From NCBI GenBank assembly GCA_001189345.1, contig LFKV01000023.1, forward strand, positions 62,001 through 126,000: 64,000 bases of DNA, in the 5' to 3' direction. Shown here in pieces: positions 9,382 to 19,071 of this stretch. The translations under genes and the position numbers were made by a program. Position 1 is the first letter of the stretch. Each line of letters opens with the position of its first letter. A model generated the notes under the pieces. That model was not told where the DNA came from. It did not search any database and worked only from the letters and a program-made list of their open reading frames with translations. The DNA is from Candidatus Paraburkholderia kirkii (GTDB lineage: Bacteria; Pseudomonadota; Gammaproteobacteria; Burkholderiales; Burkholderiaceae).

Positions 9382-10353
9382 ATGCAGCAATCGATGAGTG
9401 AACCGAACCGCAGCGCGGAACAGCGCATAGAAAGCGACGCATCCCACGATATCGAGGCCGTCCGCGATTATCTGACCGGCCTGCAGACGCGCATTGCCGA
9501 TACGCTCGGCGCCTTCGACGGCACCGCCTTCGCCGCCGACGCCTGGACCCGCGAGCCCGGCGCGCATCTGCGCGGCGGCGGCGTCACGCGCATCCTGGAA
9601 GGCGGCGGATTCTTCGAGCGCGGCAGCATCGGCTTCTCGGACGTGCAGAGCGATGCGCTGCCGCCGTCCGCGAGCGCCTCGCGCCCGCAACTCACGGGAC
9701 GCGGCTTCGAGGCCCTGGGCGTGTCGCTCGTAATGCATCCGCGCAATCCGCACTGCCCGACCGTACACATGAACGTGCGCATGCTCACCGCGACGAAGCC
9801 AGGCGAAGCGCCGATCTTCTGGTTCGGCGGCGGCATGGATCTCACGCCGATCTACGGCTACGAGGAAGACGCGCGGCATTTCCATCGGGTCTGCCGCGAC
9901 GCGCTCGATCCGTTCGGGGCGGAGCTGTATCCGCGCTTCAAGACCTGGTGCGACGAGTATTTTTATCTGAAGCACCGCAACGAGCAGCGCGGCATCGGCG
10001 GCATTTTCTTCGACGATTTCTCCGAGCCCGGCTTCGAGCGCGCCTTCGCGATGATGAAAAGCGTCGGCGATGCGTTCCTGAAGGCGTATCTGCCGATCAT
10101 CGAGCGCCGCCGCGGCACGCCGTACACTGGGCGCGAGCGCGAATTCCAAGCGTACCGGCGCGGCCGCTATGTCGAATTCAATCTCGTGTTCGACCGCGGC
10201 ACGCATTTCGGTCTGCAAAGCGGCGGGCGCACCGAGTCGATTCTCATGTCGATGCCGCCCGTCGCGAACTGGCGCTACGGCTGGACACCCGAGCCCGGCA
10301 CACCCGAGGCGCGGCTCTACTCCGACTTCCTGGTGCGGCGGGAATGGCTGTGA
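9382..10353 (+). CDS. hemF: Oxygen-dependent coproporphyrinogen III oxidase
   Basis: HemF decarboxylates coproporphyrinogen III to protoporphyrinogen IX in haem synthesis under aerobic conditions. Signature segments are [56 protein letters not shown] and [10 protein letters not shown]. The protein is 323 residues and intact. ATG at 9382 or an in-frame ATG 12 bases later (MSEPNRS) are both possible. The stop overlaps the nadD start by ten bases, which suggests translational coupling. Confidence 0.96.
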   Translation: MQQSMSEPNRSAEQRIESDASHDIEAVRDYLTGLQTRIADTLGAFDGTAFAADAWTREPGAHLRGGGVTRILEGGGFFERGSIGFSDVQSDALPPSASASRPQLTGRGFEALGVSLVMHPRNPHCPTVHMNVRMLTATKPGEAPIFWFGGGMDLTPIYGYEEDARHFHRVCRDALDPFGAELYPRFKTWCDEYFYLKHRNEQRGIGGIFFDDFSEPGFERAFAMMKSVGDAFLKAYLPIIERRRGTPYTGREREFQAYRRGRYVEFNLVFDRGTHFGLQSGGRTESILMSMPPVANWRYGWTPEPGTPEARLYSDFLVRREWL

Positions 10354-11042
10354 CCGGCACGGCTACGGCCGGCACGCCGTGCGCGACGCGCGTCGGTCTG
10401 CTCGGCGGCACCTTCGATCCTATCCATAACGGACATCTGGCCCTCGCGCGGCGCTTCGCGGAACTGCTGCAACTGACCGAGCTCGTGCTGCTGCCGGCCG
10501 GCCAGCCCTGGCAGAAGGAAGGCGTGTCGGCGCCCGAGCATCGGCTGGCGATGACGCGTGCGGCGGCGGCATCGCTCACGCTCGACGGCGTGAAGATCAC
10601 CGTCGGCACCGATGAAATCGACCGCCAGGGCGACACCTATACCGTCGACACGCTCGCTCACTGGCGCGAGCGCGAAGGTGCGGATGCATCGATCGCGCTG
10701 CTGATGGGCGCGGATCAGCTCGTCAAGCTCAATTCGTGGCATCGATGGAAGGGGCTCTTCGACTACGCGCACGTCTGCATGGAAACGCGCGCCGGCTTCG
10801 ACGTGGCGATGCTGCCCGCCAAGGTCGCCGCCGAACTCGAAAAGCGCCGCGCCTCGCCCGAAACGCTGCGCGCGAGCCCGCACGGACACATGCTCATCGA
10901 CGAAATGCTGCTGCTCGACGTATCGGCGACGGCGATCCGCGAGGAAGCGCGTACCATGGCGGGCAGGCACGATGCCCGCGCTCAGGTCCCGCCGGCCGTA
11001 TGGGACTATATTGTTCAATATCACCTGTACCGGAAACGGTAA
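10344..11042 (+). CDS. nadD: Nicotinate-nucleotide adenylyltransferase
   Basis: NadD makes deamido-NAD from nicotinate mononucleotide and ATP. The nucleotidyltransferase motif [12 protein letters not shown] is at residues 21-32, and the C-terminal ISxTxIR-like motif appears as [11 protein letters not shown]. Length is 232 residues and the frame is intact. The start overlaps the hemF stop, and rsfS follows after 13 bases. Confidence 0.95.
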   Translation: MAVTGTATAGTPCATRVGLLGGTFDPIHNGHLALARRFAELLQLTELVLLPAGQPWQKEGVSAPEHRLAMTRAAAASLTLDGVKITVGTDEIDRQGDTYTVDTLAHWREREGADASIALLMGADQLVKLNSWHRWKGLFDYAHVCMETRAGFDVAMLPAKVAAELEKRRASPETLRASPHGHMLIDEMLLLDVSATAIREEARTMAGRHDARAQVPPAVWDYIVQYHLYRKR

Positions 11043-11055
11043 AGACACGGTAACC

Positions 11056-11502
11056 ATGGAAATTCAGAAGCTTCAACGCGCGATCATCGACGGTCTGGAA
11101 GACGTCAAGGCGCAAGACATCAAGGTGTTCAACACGAGCCACCTGACGTCGCTGTTCGACCGCGTGGTCGTGGCGAGCGGCACGTCGAGCCGGCAGACCA
11201 AGGCGCTGGCCAACAGCGTGCGCGAGAAGGTCAAGGAAGCGGGTAGCGACGTCAGCACGGAAGGCGAAGAGATCGGCGCATGGGTGCTGGTCGATTGCGG
11301 CGACGCGGTCGTGCACATCCTGCAGCCGGCGCTGCGCCAGTACTACAACCTCGAGGAAGTCTGGGGCGACAAGCCCGTGCGCGTGAAGCTGCAGAAGCCG
11401 AACATGTTCGGCGGCGCGAGCGTTTCCGACGACGACGAGGACGAAGAAGCCGCGCCCGTCGTCAAACGTCCCGCGCGCAAGACCGCGCGCAAGCAGGCGT
11501 GA
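11056..11502 (+). CDS. rsfS: Ribosomal silencing factor RsfS
   Basis: RsfS binds ribosomal protein L14 and blocks subunit joining in stationary phase. The family core runs from LQRAIIDGLEDVKAQDIKVF through DCGDAVVHILQPALRQYYNL. A charged tail (SDDDEDEEAAP, then Arg/Lys/Ala) extends the protein to 148 residues, as is usual in Burkholderia. The frame is intact. It lies between nadD and rlmH in the normal operon order. Confidence 0.95.
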   Translation: MEIQKLQRAIIDGLEDVKAQDIKVFNTSHLTSLFDRVVVASGTSSRQTKALANSVREKVKEAGSDVSTEGEEIGAWVLVDCGDAVVHILQPALRQYYNLEEVWGDKPVRVKLQKPNMFGGASVSDDDEDEEAAPVVKRPARKTARKQA

Positions 11503-11516
11503 CGTAACCTCGTTTC

Positions 11517-11986
11517 ATGAAGCTGGTCATCCTCGCCGTCGGATACAAGATGCCCGACTGGATCACGAATGGCTTCGAAGAGTACGCGAAGCGCATGCCG
11601 CCCGAACTGCGGATTGAGCTTAAGGAGATCAAGCCTGAGCAACGATCGTCGGGGCACAACGCCGAGAGCGTGATGGCTGCCGAGAAGCAGCGTATCGAAG
11701 CCGCCCTGCCGAAGAACGCGCGCGTCGTCGCCCTCGACGAACGCGGCCGCGACTGGACCACGATGCAGCTCGCGAACGACCCTGCCCGGCTGGCAGCAGG
11801 ACGGGCGCGACGTCGCGTTCGTGATCGGCGGCGCACGGGCTCGCTCCGGAGGTGAAAGCGCGCGCCGAACTGATGCTGCGCGTGTCGAGCCTGACGCTGC
11901 CGCACGGCATGGTGCGCGTGCTGCTCGCCGAACAGCTTTACCGCGCGTGGAGCATCACGCAGAATCATCCCTATCATCGCGCGTGA
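11517..11986 (+). pseudogene. rlmH: 23S rRNA pseudouridine-1915 N3-methyltransferase, two indels
   Basis: RlmH methylates pseudouridine 1915 in helix 69 of 23S rRNA using SAM (SPOUT knot enzyme). Residues 1-90 read normally ([15 protein letters not shown] to TTMQLAND). One C is inserted near 11782, shifting [17 protein letters not shown] out of frame. Two bases are missing near 11835, where GGC GCA GAC GGG would be expected. The proper C-terminus [16 protein letters not shown] to NHPYHRA follows. Total length is one base short of a 156-codon gene plus stop, which agrees with +1 and -2. The SAM-binding knot is lost. Confidence 0.88.
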
Positions 11987-12053
11987 GGCTTTCCGATAGT
12001 TGGACATCGAAGGCCGTGCACGACGAACGCGCGACCTCGAATCCGACCTGACG

Positions 12054-12654
12054 ATGCCCACTTATCCCTTCGTTTACCTCGCCTCAAAGCCCGCGCCGCC
12101 AGGAGCTCCTGCGTCAACTCGGCGTGCGATACGAACTCCTTCTGCCCCTTCCCGACGAGGATGCCGAAGCGCTCGAAGCCGAGCTGCCCGGCGAAGCCAT
12201 CGATGCATACGTTCGGCGCGTCTGCGTGCTGAAGGCGAACGCGGCACGCGCACGGCTGCTTGGCACCGCGCCGGTTCTCGTCGCGGATACGACGGTGAGC
12301 ATCGACGGCCTGATCCTCGGCAAGCCGATCCACGAGGAAGACGCCGTCGCGATGCTCGAGCGCCTCGTCGGCCGCGAGCACGAAGTGCTGACGACGCTGG
12401 CCGTCGTCGCGGCGGACGGCGCATTGCTCGAACCCGCGCTGTCGCGCTCGACAGTGCGTTTCGCCGCGGCGGATCGCGCTGCGCTGCGGCGCTACGCCTC
12501 CACCGGCGAGCCGCTCGGCAAGGCCGGCGCATAAGGCATCCAGGGCCGCGCGGCCGAGTTCATCGAGCGAATCGACGGGTCCTATTCGGGTATCATGGGT
12601 CTGCCCCTTTTCGAAACTGCAGCTCTCTTGCGCGTGGCGCGCGTCGAATTCTAA
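12054..12654 (+). pseudogene. maf: Maf/YceF-family nucleotide pyrophosphatase, deletion plus nonsense
   Basis: Maf proteins hydrolyse non-canonical nucleotides and restrain septation. The start [12 protein letters not shown] is normal, but the catalytic SxSPRRxELL motif is broken: two bases (AG) are missing after AAG near 12088, so [15 protein letters not shown] is out of frame. A second lesion is TAA at 12532-12534 in place of the Tyr codon of [22 protein letters not shown]. After it the frame runs on to the natural stop at 12652-12654. Total length is two bases short of 200 codons plus stop. Two independent inactivating changes mark a true pseudogene. Confidence 0.9.
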
Positions 12655-12661
12655 ACAGGCC

Positions 12662-14131
12662 ATGAACGAAGAAATCCTGATCAACGTCACACCGCAGGAA
12701 ACCCGGGTCGCACTGGTTCAGCAAGGCGCTGTTCAGGAGCTTCACGTCGAGCGCACGCTCTCGCGCGGGCGCGTCGACAATGTCTATCTCGGCCGTGTGG
12801 TGCGCGTGCTGCCGGGCATGCAGTCCGCGTTCATCGACATCGGCCTCGAGCGCGCGGCGTTTCTTCATATCGCCGATATCTGGCATCCGCGCATCGCGGG
12901 CGAGCCGCATTCGGCAACGCCGCACGTGCCCATCGAGAAGATCGTCTTCGAAGGCCAGTCGCTGATGGTACAGGTCGTGAAGGATCCGATCGGCACGAAG
13001 GGCGCGCGGCTGTCGACCCAGGTGAGCATCGCGGGGCGCACGCTCGTCTATCTGCCGCAGGAGCCGCATATCGGCATCTCGCAGAAGATCGAGAGCGAGG
13101 CGGAGCGCGAGGCCGTGCGCGCGCGTCTGACGGCCGTCCTGCCCGCCGACGAGAAAGGCGGCTATATCGTGCGGACCATCGCCGAGGACGCGACCAGCGA
13201 GGAGCTTGCGGCGGACGTCGCGTATCTGCGCAAGACCTGGGCGACGATCGTGGCGCAGGCGCAGCGCGTGCCGCCCACCACCCTGCTCTATCAGGACCTG
13301 AACCTGGCGCAGCGCGTACTGCGCGACTTCGTCAACGACGAGACCACGCGCATCCAGGTGGATTCGCGCGAGACGCATCAGATGCTGGCGGACTTCGCGG
13401 CGGAGTTCACACCGGCGGTGGCCTTACGTCTGCATCACTACACCGGCGAACGGCCGCTTTTCGATCTGTACAACATCGAGGCCGAGATTCAGCGGGCGCT
13501 GTCGAGACGCGTCGATCTCAAGTCCGGCGGCTATCTGATGATCGACCAGACCGAGGCGATGACGACCATCGACGTCAACACGGGCGGCTATGTCGGCGCG
13601 CGCAATTTCGACGACACGATCTTCAAGACCAATCTCGAAGCGGCGCATACGATCGCACGGCAACTGCGATTGAGAAATCTCGGCGGGATCATCATCATCG
13701 ATTTCATCGACATGGAGAACGTCGAGCATCGGGATCAGGTGCTCGGGGAGTTGAAGAAGGCGCTGTCGCGCGATCGCACGCGGGTGACGGTCAATGGATT
13801 CTCGCAGCTGGGGCTCGTCGAGATGACGCGCAAGCGCACGCGGGAATCGCTCGCTCATGTGTTGTGCGAGCCTTGTCCGACGTGTCAGGGCAAGGGGCAG
13901 GTCAAGACGCCGCGCACCGTGTGCTATGACGTGCTGCGCGAGATCATGCGCGAGTCACGGCAGTTCAATCCGAGGGAGTTTCGGGTCGTGGCTTCGCAGC
14001 AGGTCATCGATCTGTTTCTCGAGGAAGAGTCGCAGCATCTCGCCATGCTGATGGACTTCATCGGGAAGCCGGTTTCGTTGCAGGTGGAGAGCAATCTCAG
14101 TCAGGAACAGTATGACATTGTGTTGATGTAG
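12662..14131 (+). CDS. rng: Ribonuclease G
   Basis: RNase G matures the 5' end of 16S rRNA and degrades some mRNAs. The N-terminal S1 domain (RGRVDNVYLGRVVRVLPGMQ) is followed by the RNase E/G catalytic domain, with TIDVNTGGYVG and IIIIDFIDM carrying the metal-binding Asp residues. The zinc-link motif CEPCPTCQGKG lies near residue 400. The protein is 489 residues and intact, although the three genes or gene products around it (rlmH, maf and the islet gene) are damaged. Confidence 0.95.
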   Translation: MNEEILINVTPQETRVALVQQGAVQELHVERTLSRGRVDNVYLGRVVRVLPGMQSAFIDIGLERAAFLHIADIWHPRIAGEPHSATPHVPIEKIVFEGQSLMVQVVKDPIGTKGARLSTQVSIAGRTLVYLPQEPHIGISQKIESEAEREAVRARLTAVLPADEKGGYIVRTIAEDATSEELAADVAYLRKTWATIVAQAQRVPPTTLLYQDLNLAQRVLRDFVNDETTRIQVDSRETHQMLADFAAEFTPAVALRLHHYTGERPLFDLYNIEAEIQRALSRRVDLKSGGYLMIDQTEAMTTIDVNTGGYVGARNFDDTIFKTNLEAAHTIARQLRLRNLGGIIIIDFIDMENVEHRDQVLGELKKALSRDRTRVTVNGFSQLGLVEMTRKRTRESLAHVLCEPCPTCQGKGQVKTPRTVCYDVLREIMRESRQFNPREFRVVASQQVIDLFLEEESQHLAMLMDFIGKPVSLQVESNLSQEQYDIVLM

Positions 14132-14163
14132 GTGTCGGACTCGGCTGCGAGCAATAGAATGCG

Positions 14164-14442
14164 CTAACGAGTTTCCGCCCAGGCGCTTCCAGACGAGGTC
14201 CATTCCAGAAGCGCGCGCTCACCGGGCGGCTCGTGCGCTCGGCCCGGTTCGGAATCCAATGTATAAATTGGAGCAACGCCGATTCTAAAAAAAAGTCCGG
14301 CTCCCAGCATCGACACACACAGCATGAAGAACCCGACGAAGCCGCTAATCAGCGCCGCGGAGGCGACGCCTTGATCGCCATGAAAAAATCGACGGTCCGG
14401 CCCATGGAGTGGATTGCCAAGAAGCAGAAATCCAGTCCGCAA
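14164..14442 (-). CDS. Possible small membrane protein
   Basis: A minus-strand frame of 92 codons contains one clear hydrophobic segment (ALISGFVGFFMLCVSMLGAG) followed by LFFRIGVAPIYTLDSEPG. It would be convergent with rng and overlap the first bases of the next plus-strand gene, so either this frame or the start chosen for that gene may be wrong. No family is recognised. Confidence 0.25.
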   Translation of the reverse strand: MRTGFLLLGNPLHGPDRRFFHGDQGVASAALISGFVGFFMLCVSMLGAGLFFRIGVAPIYTLDSEPGRAHEPPGERALLEWTSSGSAWAETR

Positions 14443-14879
14443 TGGCTACAGTTCCAGTCATCGTGCAAGCTGAGCTTGTCAAATGGTCCGTCCGAGATTC
14501 GTGAGGACGTATTCTTCGTCAGCCAGTTCCGGGCGCGGCGGACAGATTACGCGGGCGCGGCTGAAATCGAGCAGGAAGAAATGTTCAACGCATCATTGCT
14601 GATCGGCGGGCGCGTATCCTGGCGATCGATGCGGACAGTACCGAACACACCAACAGGATCGGCCGCGGCCGACCTTGGTACAGAAAAACACTGCCCGGGC
14701 GCTTTTACCTACATCGATGGACCGATGAGGGATACGGGTACGCCGAGCCTGTTGCGGAGAAAATCGATGACATAGAATTGCTCATCGATTGTTTCCTGCC
14801 GCTTGCAAACCTGACCCTGATTGGCGGCTTCGTGCACCCGCTGAAGGGTCATCAAATGAATTTGCATCTGCCGATATGA
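14380..14879 (+). pseudogene. Unknown protein upstream of the DUF1828-type gene, one frameshift
   Basis: I do not recognise this family. From ATG 14380 (or ATG 14404, MEWIAKKQKSSPQWLQFQ) the frame reads about 75 residues to EMFNASLLIGGR. Near 14612 it must shift to continue as LAIDADSTEHTNRIGRG, PWYRKTLPGRFYLHRW, and KIDDIELLIDCFLPLANLTL, ending NLHLPI. The shifted reading is convincing because it ends at TGA 14877-14879, overlapping the next gene's ATG (14876-14878) in an ATGA junction. Base composition is lower in GC than the flanking genes. The protein was probably co-translated with the following one. Confidence 0.6.
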
Positions 14880-15646
14880 CATGCGAGGAGCTTCTCCGGA
14901 TCACCGGGTGGCGTTGCTCACCATCGGGAAGCCGGTCCATACGCGCCGTGGCGCCCTTCACGCTGGGAAGCGACGGGCGACATGCGGCGTTCTACCTCGC
15001 GTCTCCGACCGATCAGACGTTCTACCTCACCGACAACGGTGAAAGGGCCATGCACGCCGAACAGTCCGGGATCGAATTGACGAAGTCCCGAATCGAACAA
15101 CTGAACCGGACGGTGGGAGTTCAATTCGCCCAGTTCGGCACGGATCTCGCCATTACGGCTGGCGGGCCCTTGGAAGACGCCGAGCTCGCACTCTGGGACG
15201 CAGTCAAGCTCGCGCTTTCACTTTCTTTCGCGGCGGAAAAATGGATGCCGAAAGTGGATCATGCGCGATTCAAGGCGCTGGTGCGCGCCGCACTTGTGGG
15301 CGCCGTGGGCGAAGAGCGCGTCTGCGTGTCATATCGCGCTACGGGCATGAGCGGACACATCGTCGAGATTCCTCTAGCTGTGAAGGCGGCGAACGACCGC
15401 CTGTTCTATATCGAACCCATCGCGCTCGGCGCGGGCAGCAAGATAGACTGGGGCCACGTCCATCAAGTCTACGGAAAGTTCGCGGACGTCAAGCAGGCGG
15501 ATGAAGTCTCCGATCGACTCGTGGTATTCGAAGAAGGCGCCAGCGACATCGAATTCGGGCGCGCGGCGACTCTGCTCGCCCAAACCGCCGAAGTCACGGA
15601 CTATCGCAACTTCGGCAACTGGGCTGCAAGAGCGCTGGTGGGCTGA
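14876..15646 (+). CDS. DUF1828/DUF1829-type protein
   Basis: This 256-residue protein starts MTCEELLRITGW at the ATG inside the ATGA overlap with the gene before it. The N-terminal third (APFTLGSDGRHAAFYL, TFYLTDNGERAMHAEQSG) resembles the DUF1828 domain and the C-terminal part (IEPIALGAGSKIDWGHVHQV, FGRAATLLAQTAEVTDYR) the DUF1829 domain. These are uncharacterised, often prophage- or island-borne families. I see no catalytic motif I can name. The frame is intact although its partner is broken. The local GC content is below that of rng and msbA. Domain assignment is from memory of the family pattern, not a search. Confidence 0.6.
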   Translation: MTCEELLRITGWRCSPSGSRSIRAVAPFTLGSDGRHAAFYLASPTDQTFYLTDNGERAMHAEQSGIELTKSRIEQLNRTVGVQFAQFGTDLAITAGGPLEDAELALWDAVKLALSLSFAAEKWMPKVDHARFKALVRAALVGAVGEERVCVSYRATGMSGHIVEIPLAVKAANDRLFYIEPIALGAGSKIDWGHVHQVYGKFADVKQADEVSDRLVVFEEGASDIEFGRAATLLAQTAEVTDYRNFGNWAARALVG

Positions 15647-15710
15647 GAACGAATCGGGCCGATGACGTTCGCCCCCCGAGGTCATGACAGGTGAGAGCGA
15701 CCAAGACTCC

Positions 15711-17507
15711 TCACGCCGCCTGCTGCTGATACCGAATCCGATGCAGATGCGCATACAACCCATCCTTGCGCAGCAGTTCCGCGTGACTCCCCTGCTCGGC
15801 GATGCGCCCCGCCTCCATGACCAGAATGCGATCCGCGCGCTCGATGGTCGACAAGCGGTGCGCGATGACCAGCGTCGTGCGCCCCTTCATCAGCGTCTCG
15901 AGCGCCGACTGCACGTGCCGCTCCGACTCCGAATCCAGCGCCGACGTCGCTTCGTCGAGAATCAGAATCGGCGCGTCCTTATAAATCGCGCGCGCGATCG
16001 CCAGACGCTGACGCTGTCCACCTGATAACCGCATGCCATTGCCGCCGATAAGCGTATCGATGCCATCCGGCAATGCAGCCACCACATCCGCGAGATTCGC
16101 CGCCGTGAGCACCGACATCACGCGCGCGCGATCCGGCGTCTGCCCGTACGCGACGTTCGCGGCAATCGTATCGTTGAAGAGCACGACGTCCTGGCTGACC
16201 ATCGCGAGCTGACCGCGCAGATCGTGCAAGTCGTATTCCGTGAGCGGCACGCCGTCGACGAGCACCTGGCCGCCGCGCGGATCGAAGAAGCGCGGCAGCA
16301 GATTCACGAGCGTCGTCTTGCCGCTGCCCGACGGCCCCGCCAGCGCGACCATCTCGCCCGGCGCGACCTTGAAGGACACGCGATCGAGCGTCGGCCGGTC
16401 GACCGAGCCATAGGTGAACGTCACGTCGCGGAATTCGACCTCGCCGCTCGTGCGCGCCAGACGCCGCCCTCCGCCCTCGGGCTCGGACTCGGGCTCGGCG
16501 GGCTCGTCGATCAGCCCGAAAATGAGTTCCGCCGCCGTCATGCCGCGCTGCAAGGGCTGATTGATGTCGATCAGATGCTTCAACGGAGAAATGACGAGCA
16601 GCATCGACGTGACGAACGCGACGAAGCCGCCGACCGTCGTCTGGTCGTTCGCCGACTGCACGACCGCGATCGTGATGACGGTCGCGAGCGCGATCGACGC
16701 GAGAAACTGCGTGAGCGGCTGCGCGAAGCCGCCCGACACCTGCATGCGCATCGCGTAGCCGCGCAGGCGGTGGCTCATTGCCGTGAAGCGGCCGATTTCG
16801 TACGGCTCGCCGTTATGCACCTTCACGACCTTGTAGCCGCCGACCGTCTCCTCGACGATATACGACAGCTCGTTGGTAAGCGTCTGATGCTCGCGGTTCA
16901 GGCGGCGCAGGCGCCGGTTGATCTTGCTGACGAGCCAGCCGATCGCGGGGAGAATCACCGCGACGATCAGCGTCAGCCGCCAGTTGAGGATGAACAGGTA
17001 GCCGAGCAGGAACACGACCGTGAGCGAATCGCGCACGAACGTGACGACGACGCTCGAAAGCACGCTCAGGATCTGGTTCACCTCGAAGACGATCGCATTG
17101 ATGACCGTGCTCGCCGTCTCGCGCTGAAAGAAGCTCGCGCTCGTGTGGATCATGCGCTCGAACATCTCGAGCCGCAGCTGCAGCAGGATCTTATTCGTCA
17201 CGTACGACAGGAAATAGCCCGACGCGTACTGGGCCGCTCCGCGCACCAATGCAAGGCCGATGACCGCCGCCGGCACCAGCCACTTCGCATGATCGCTGCT
17301 TTTCGAGCCGAAGCCGTGGTCGAGCAGCGGCTTGAGCAGCATCGGAATGCCCGCCTCGCTCACCGCGACGATGCCCATCGTCAACAGGCCGAGGAGCACC
17401 ATGCCCATCACCGGGCGAATGTACGGCCACAGCCGCTTCATGACCGCCATCGGCGACGAGCTTTCCTTGCCGCCGATCGGCTTGCGCAAACCTGCTTCCT
17501 TGTTCAA
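15711..17507 (-). CDS. msbA: Lipid A export ATP-binding/permease protein MsbA
   Basis: MsbA flips core-lipid A across the inner membrane. It is a half-size ABC exporter of 598 residues. Six membrane helices in the N-terminal half begin with [20 protein letters not shown]. The nucleotide-binding domain has Walker [10 protein letters not shown] near residue 390, signature [14 protein letters not shown], Walker [13 protein letters not shown] and the H-loop IAHRLST. The frame is intact. Sixty-four bases downstream of the O-antigen ligase gene on the same strand, it forms a short LPS operon. Confidence 0.95.
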   Translation of the reverse strand: MNKEAGLRKPIGGKESSSPMAVMKRLWPYIRPVMGMVLLGLLTMGIVAVSEAGIPMLLKPLLDHGFGSKSSDHAKWLVPAAVIGLALVRGAAQYASGYFLSYVTNKILLQLRLEMFERMIHTSASFFQRETASTVINAIVFEVNQILSVLSSVVVTFVRDSLTVVFLLGYLFILNWRLTLIVAVILPAIGWLVSKINRRLRRLNREHQTLTNELSYIVEETVGGYKVVKVHNGEPYEIGRFTAMSHRLRGYAMRMQVSGGFAQPLTQFLASIALATVITIAVVQSANDQTTVGGFVAFVTSMLLVISPLKHLIDINQPLQRGMTAAELIFGLIDEPAEPESEPEGGGRRLARTSGEVEFRDVTFTYGSVDRPTLDRVSFKVAPGEMVALAGPSGSGKTTLVNLLPRFFDPRGGQVLVDGVPLTEYDLHDLRGQLAMVSQDVVLFNDTIAANVAYGQTPDRARVMSVLTAANLADVVAALPDGIDTLIGGNGMRLSGGQRQRLAIARAIYKDAPILILDEATSALDSESERHVQSALETLMKGRTTLVIAHRLSTIERADRILVMEAGRIAEQGSHAELLRKDGLYAHLHRIRYQQQAA

Positions 17508-17571
17508 GAGCGTATCTCCACTTCGCCCGGCGCTGGACTCGCTTGTCGCGCGGCGTTTGTTGGTATCGTCG

Positions 17572-18960
17572 TCAGCCGCCGGGCGGACCGGCGCCGTCGC
17601 CGGGTCGCTCCGCCGATTGGTCGATTGCCGATTGGCCGATCGGTCCGCGGCCCGGCTTGCCTTGCGGCCGGCGCGCGTCGTGCGTGATGACCGCGAGCAG
17701 CACAGCCCAGATGAGCGCGATGAGCGCGGTGCTCATCACTACGGTGAACACGTCGATGCTCAAGCCGAAGATGATAACCGACCCCGACACCGTGATTCCG
17801 CAATAGGCGGCCGTCGAGACGTCGCGGTGCGGCGATCTTCGATAGCGCACGAAATACACGAGCGGCCCGATGTAAATCAATGCCAGACAGACGACGCCCG
17901 CCGCGCCCAGTTCCGCGATCGTCGAGAAAAACTCGCTGTGCGCGCGCTGATTGACGATGTAGGCCGGCACCTCGCCCTTGTTCGCCAGATCCTTCAGCGA
18001 CGACTCCAGATGGCCCTTGCCGACGCCCGTCGCCGGATGCGTCTCGAACAGGCGAATCGAGGCGCGCCAGAGCTGCAGGCGCGCGCCGATCGAGCTGTAC
18101 GCGGCCGAGCCTTCCGCGAGGTGCTCAATATCCGAGCGCGTCGCCATCACGCGTTCGCGGCCGAGCGGCGAAGCGAGCAGCGCCGACATCGCCAGCACGG
18201 CGACAAGCAGTGCGACGAGCCAGTGCCGGGCCTGCCTGACCCAGCCGAAATTGAGCGAACACAGCACGAGAAAGAGCGGAATCGCGAGCCAGCCGCCGCG
18301 CGTGCCCGAAAGATATGACGCATACACGCCGCCCGCGAGCCCGAGCACTTTCACCGCGATGCCGACGCGCTTCGCGAGCACGCCCTGATAATTGTCCCAG
18401 CGGATCGTCATTACGGACAGGAATCCGAGCAGGAGCGCGGTGTTGCCGTAGGGAATCGGATTCGTGAAATCATTGCCGAGCCGATGGAGATCGTCGATCG
18501 TCATGTGGACGTTGCTGTACACTGCCCAGACGCCCGCGCCGATCGCGCCCAGCGCGCAGCCCCAGCCGAACGCCTTCAGATTCCTGATCGGAACGTTCAC
18601 GAGCAGCAGAAAGATCGGCAGGCTCAGCGCGAAACGCGACATTCCGTCGAATTCGCGCGGCAGGAAATAGCCTTCGATCGCCTGCTGTAGCGGCGGGTAG
18701 ACCATGAAGCACAGCATGCCCACGGCGTACCACGGATAGGCGGACACGAGCAGGCTGCCCTTGAGCCGAAACGGCTTGCTGAAGCCGGCAAAGAGCGCGA
18801 TGGCGAGCAGCACGAAGAAGCAGTAACCGGTTCCGCCCCGCACGACCAGCGTGCTCGCGGGCGCCAGCAAGACCAGGCTGGCGATGACATAGCGCAGATT
18901 TTTTTCCAAATCGATGAACCTGACATGGGATTGACCGGCCGGCCCGGTCGCGTGTCCCAA
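17572..18960 (-). CDS. O-antigen ligase/polymerase family membrane protein
   Basis: This polytopic protein of 462 residues belongs to the Wzy_C/WaaL superfamily, which joins or ligates O-antigen on the periplasmic face. About ten hydrophobic segments are present. The typical large periplasmic loop contains [10 protein letters not shown], a run ending [12 protein letters not shown], and [19 protein letters not shown]. The C-terminal tail is hydrophilic and Pro/Gly-rich. It is intact. The start at 18960 gives a 20-residue polar leader; a later start is possible. It lies upstream of msbA and divergent from the first glycosyltransferase. Confidence 0.8.
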   Translation of the reverse strand: MGHATGPAGQSHVRFIDLEKNLRYVIASLVLLAPASTLVVRGGTGYCFFVLLAIALFAGFSKPFRLKGSLLVSAYPWYAVGMLCFMVYPPLQQAIEGYFLPREFDGMSRFALSLPIFLLLVNVPIRNLKAFGWGCALGAIGAGVWAVYSNVHMTIDDLHRLGNDFTNPIPYGNTALLLGFLSVMTIRWDNYQGVLAKRVGIAVKVLGLAGGVYASYLSGTRGGWLAIPLFLVLCSLNFGWVRQARHWLVALLVAVLAMSALLASPLGRERVMATRSDIEHLAEGSAAYSSIGARLQLWRASIRLFETHPATGVGKGHLESSLKDLANKGEVPAYIVNQRAHSEFFSTIAELGAAGVVCLALIYIGPLVYFVRYRRSPHRDVSTAAYCGITVSGSVIIFGLSIDVFTVVMSTALIALIWAVLLAVITHDARRPQGKPGRGPIGQSAIDQSAERPGDGAGPPGG

Positions 18961-18963
18961 AAA

Positions 18964-18990
18964 CCCACGTTATTATATATAGGCGTAGCC
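18964..18990. promoter_or_regulatory. AT-rich divergent promoter region
   Basis: CGTTATTATATATAGG stands out in GC-rich surroundings between the O-antigen ligase (minus) and glycosyltransferase (plus) genes. It offers TATAAT-like hexamers in both directions. The exact -35 elements are not clear. Confidence 0.4.
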
Positions 18991-19071
18991 GCCTGGCACG
19001 CTCTTCGCTATGGAGTCGATCGACTCCCGGCCAGGCGGCGTGCCGGGCAATCCACGCGTTGTGAATCCGAA

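Noticed and set aside
7972-10218. Long minus-strand open frame of 748 codons across purD and hemF
   Set aside because: It is antisense to two well-recognised genes and is composed mostly of Arg, Ala, His and Asp, the usual shadow in high-GC DNA.
16224-17687. Plus-strand frame of 487 codons over msbA
   Set aside because: Shadow of msbA with Arg/His-rich composition and no family.
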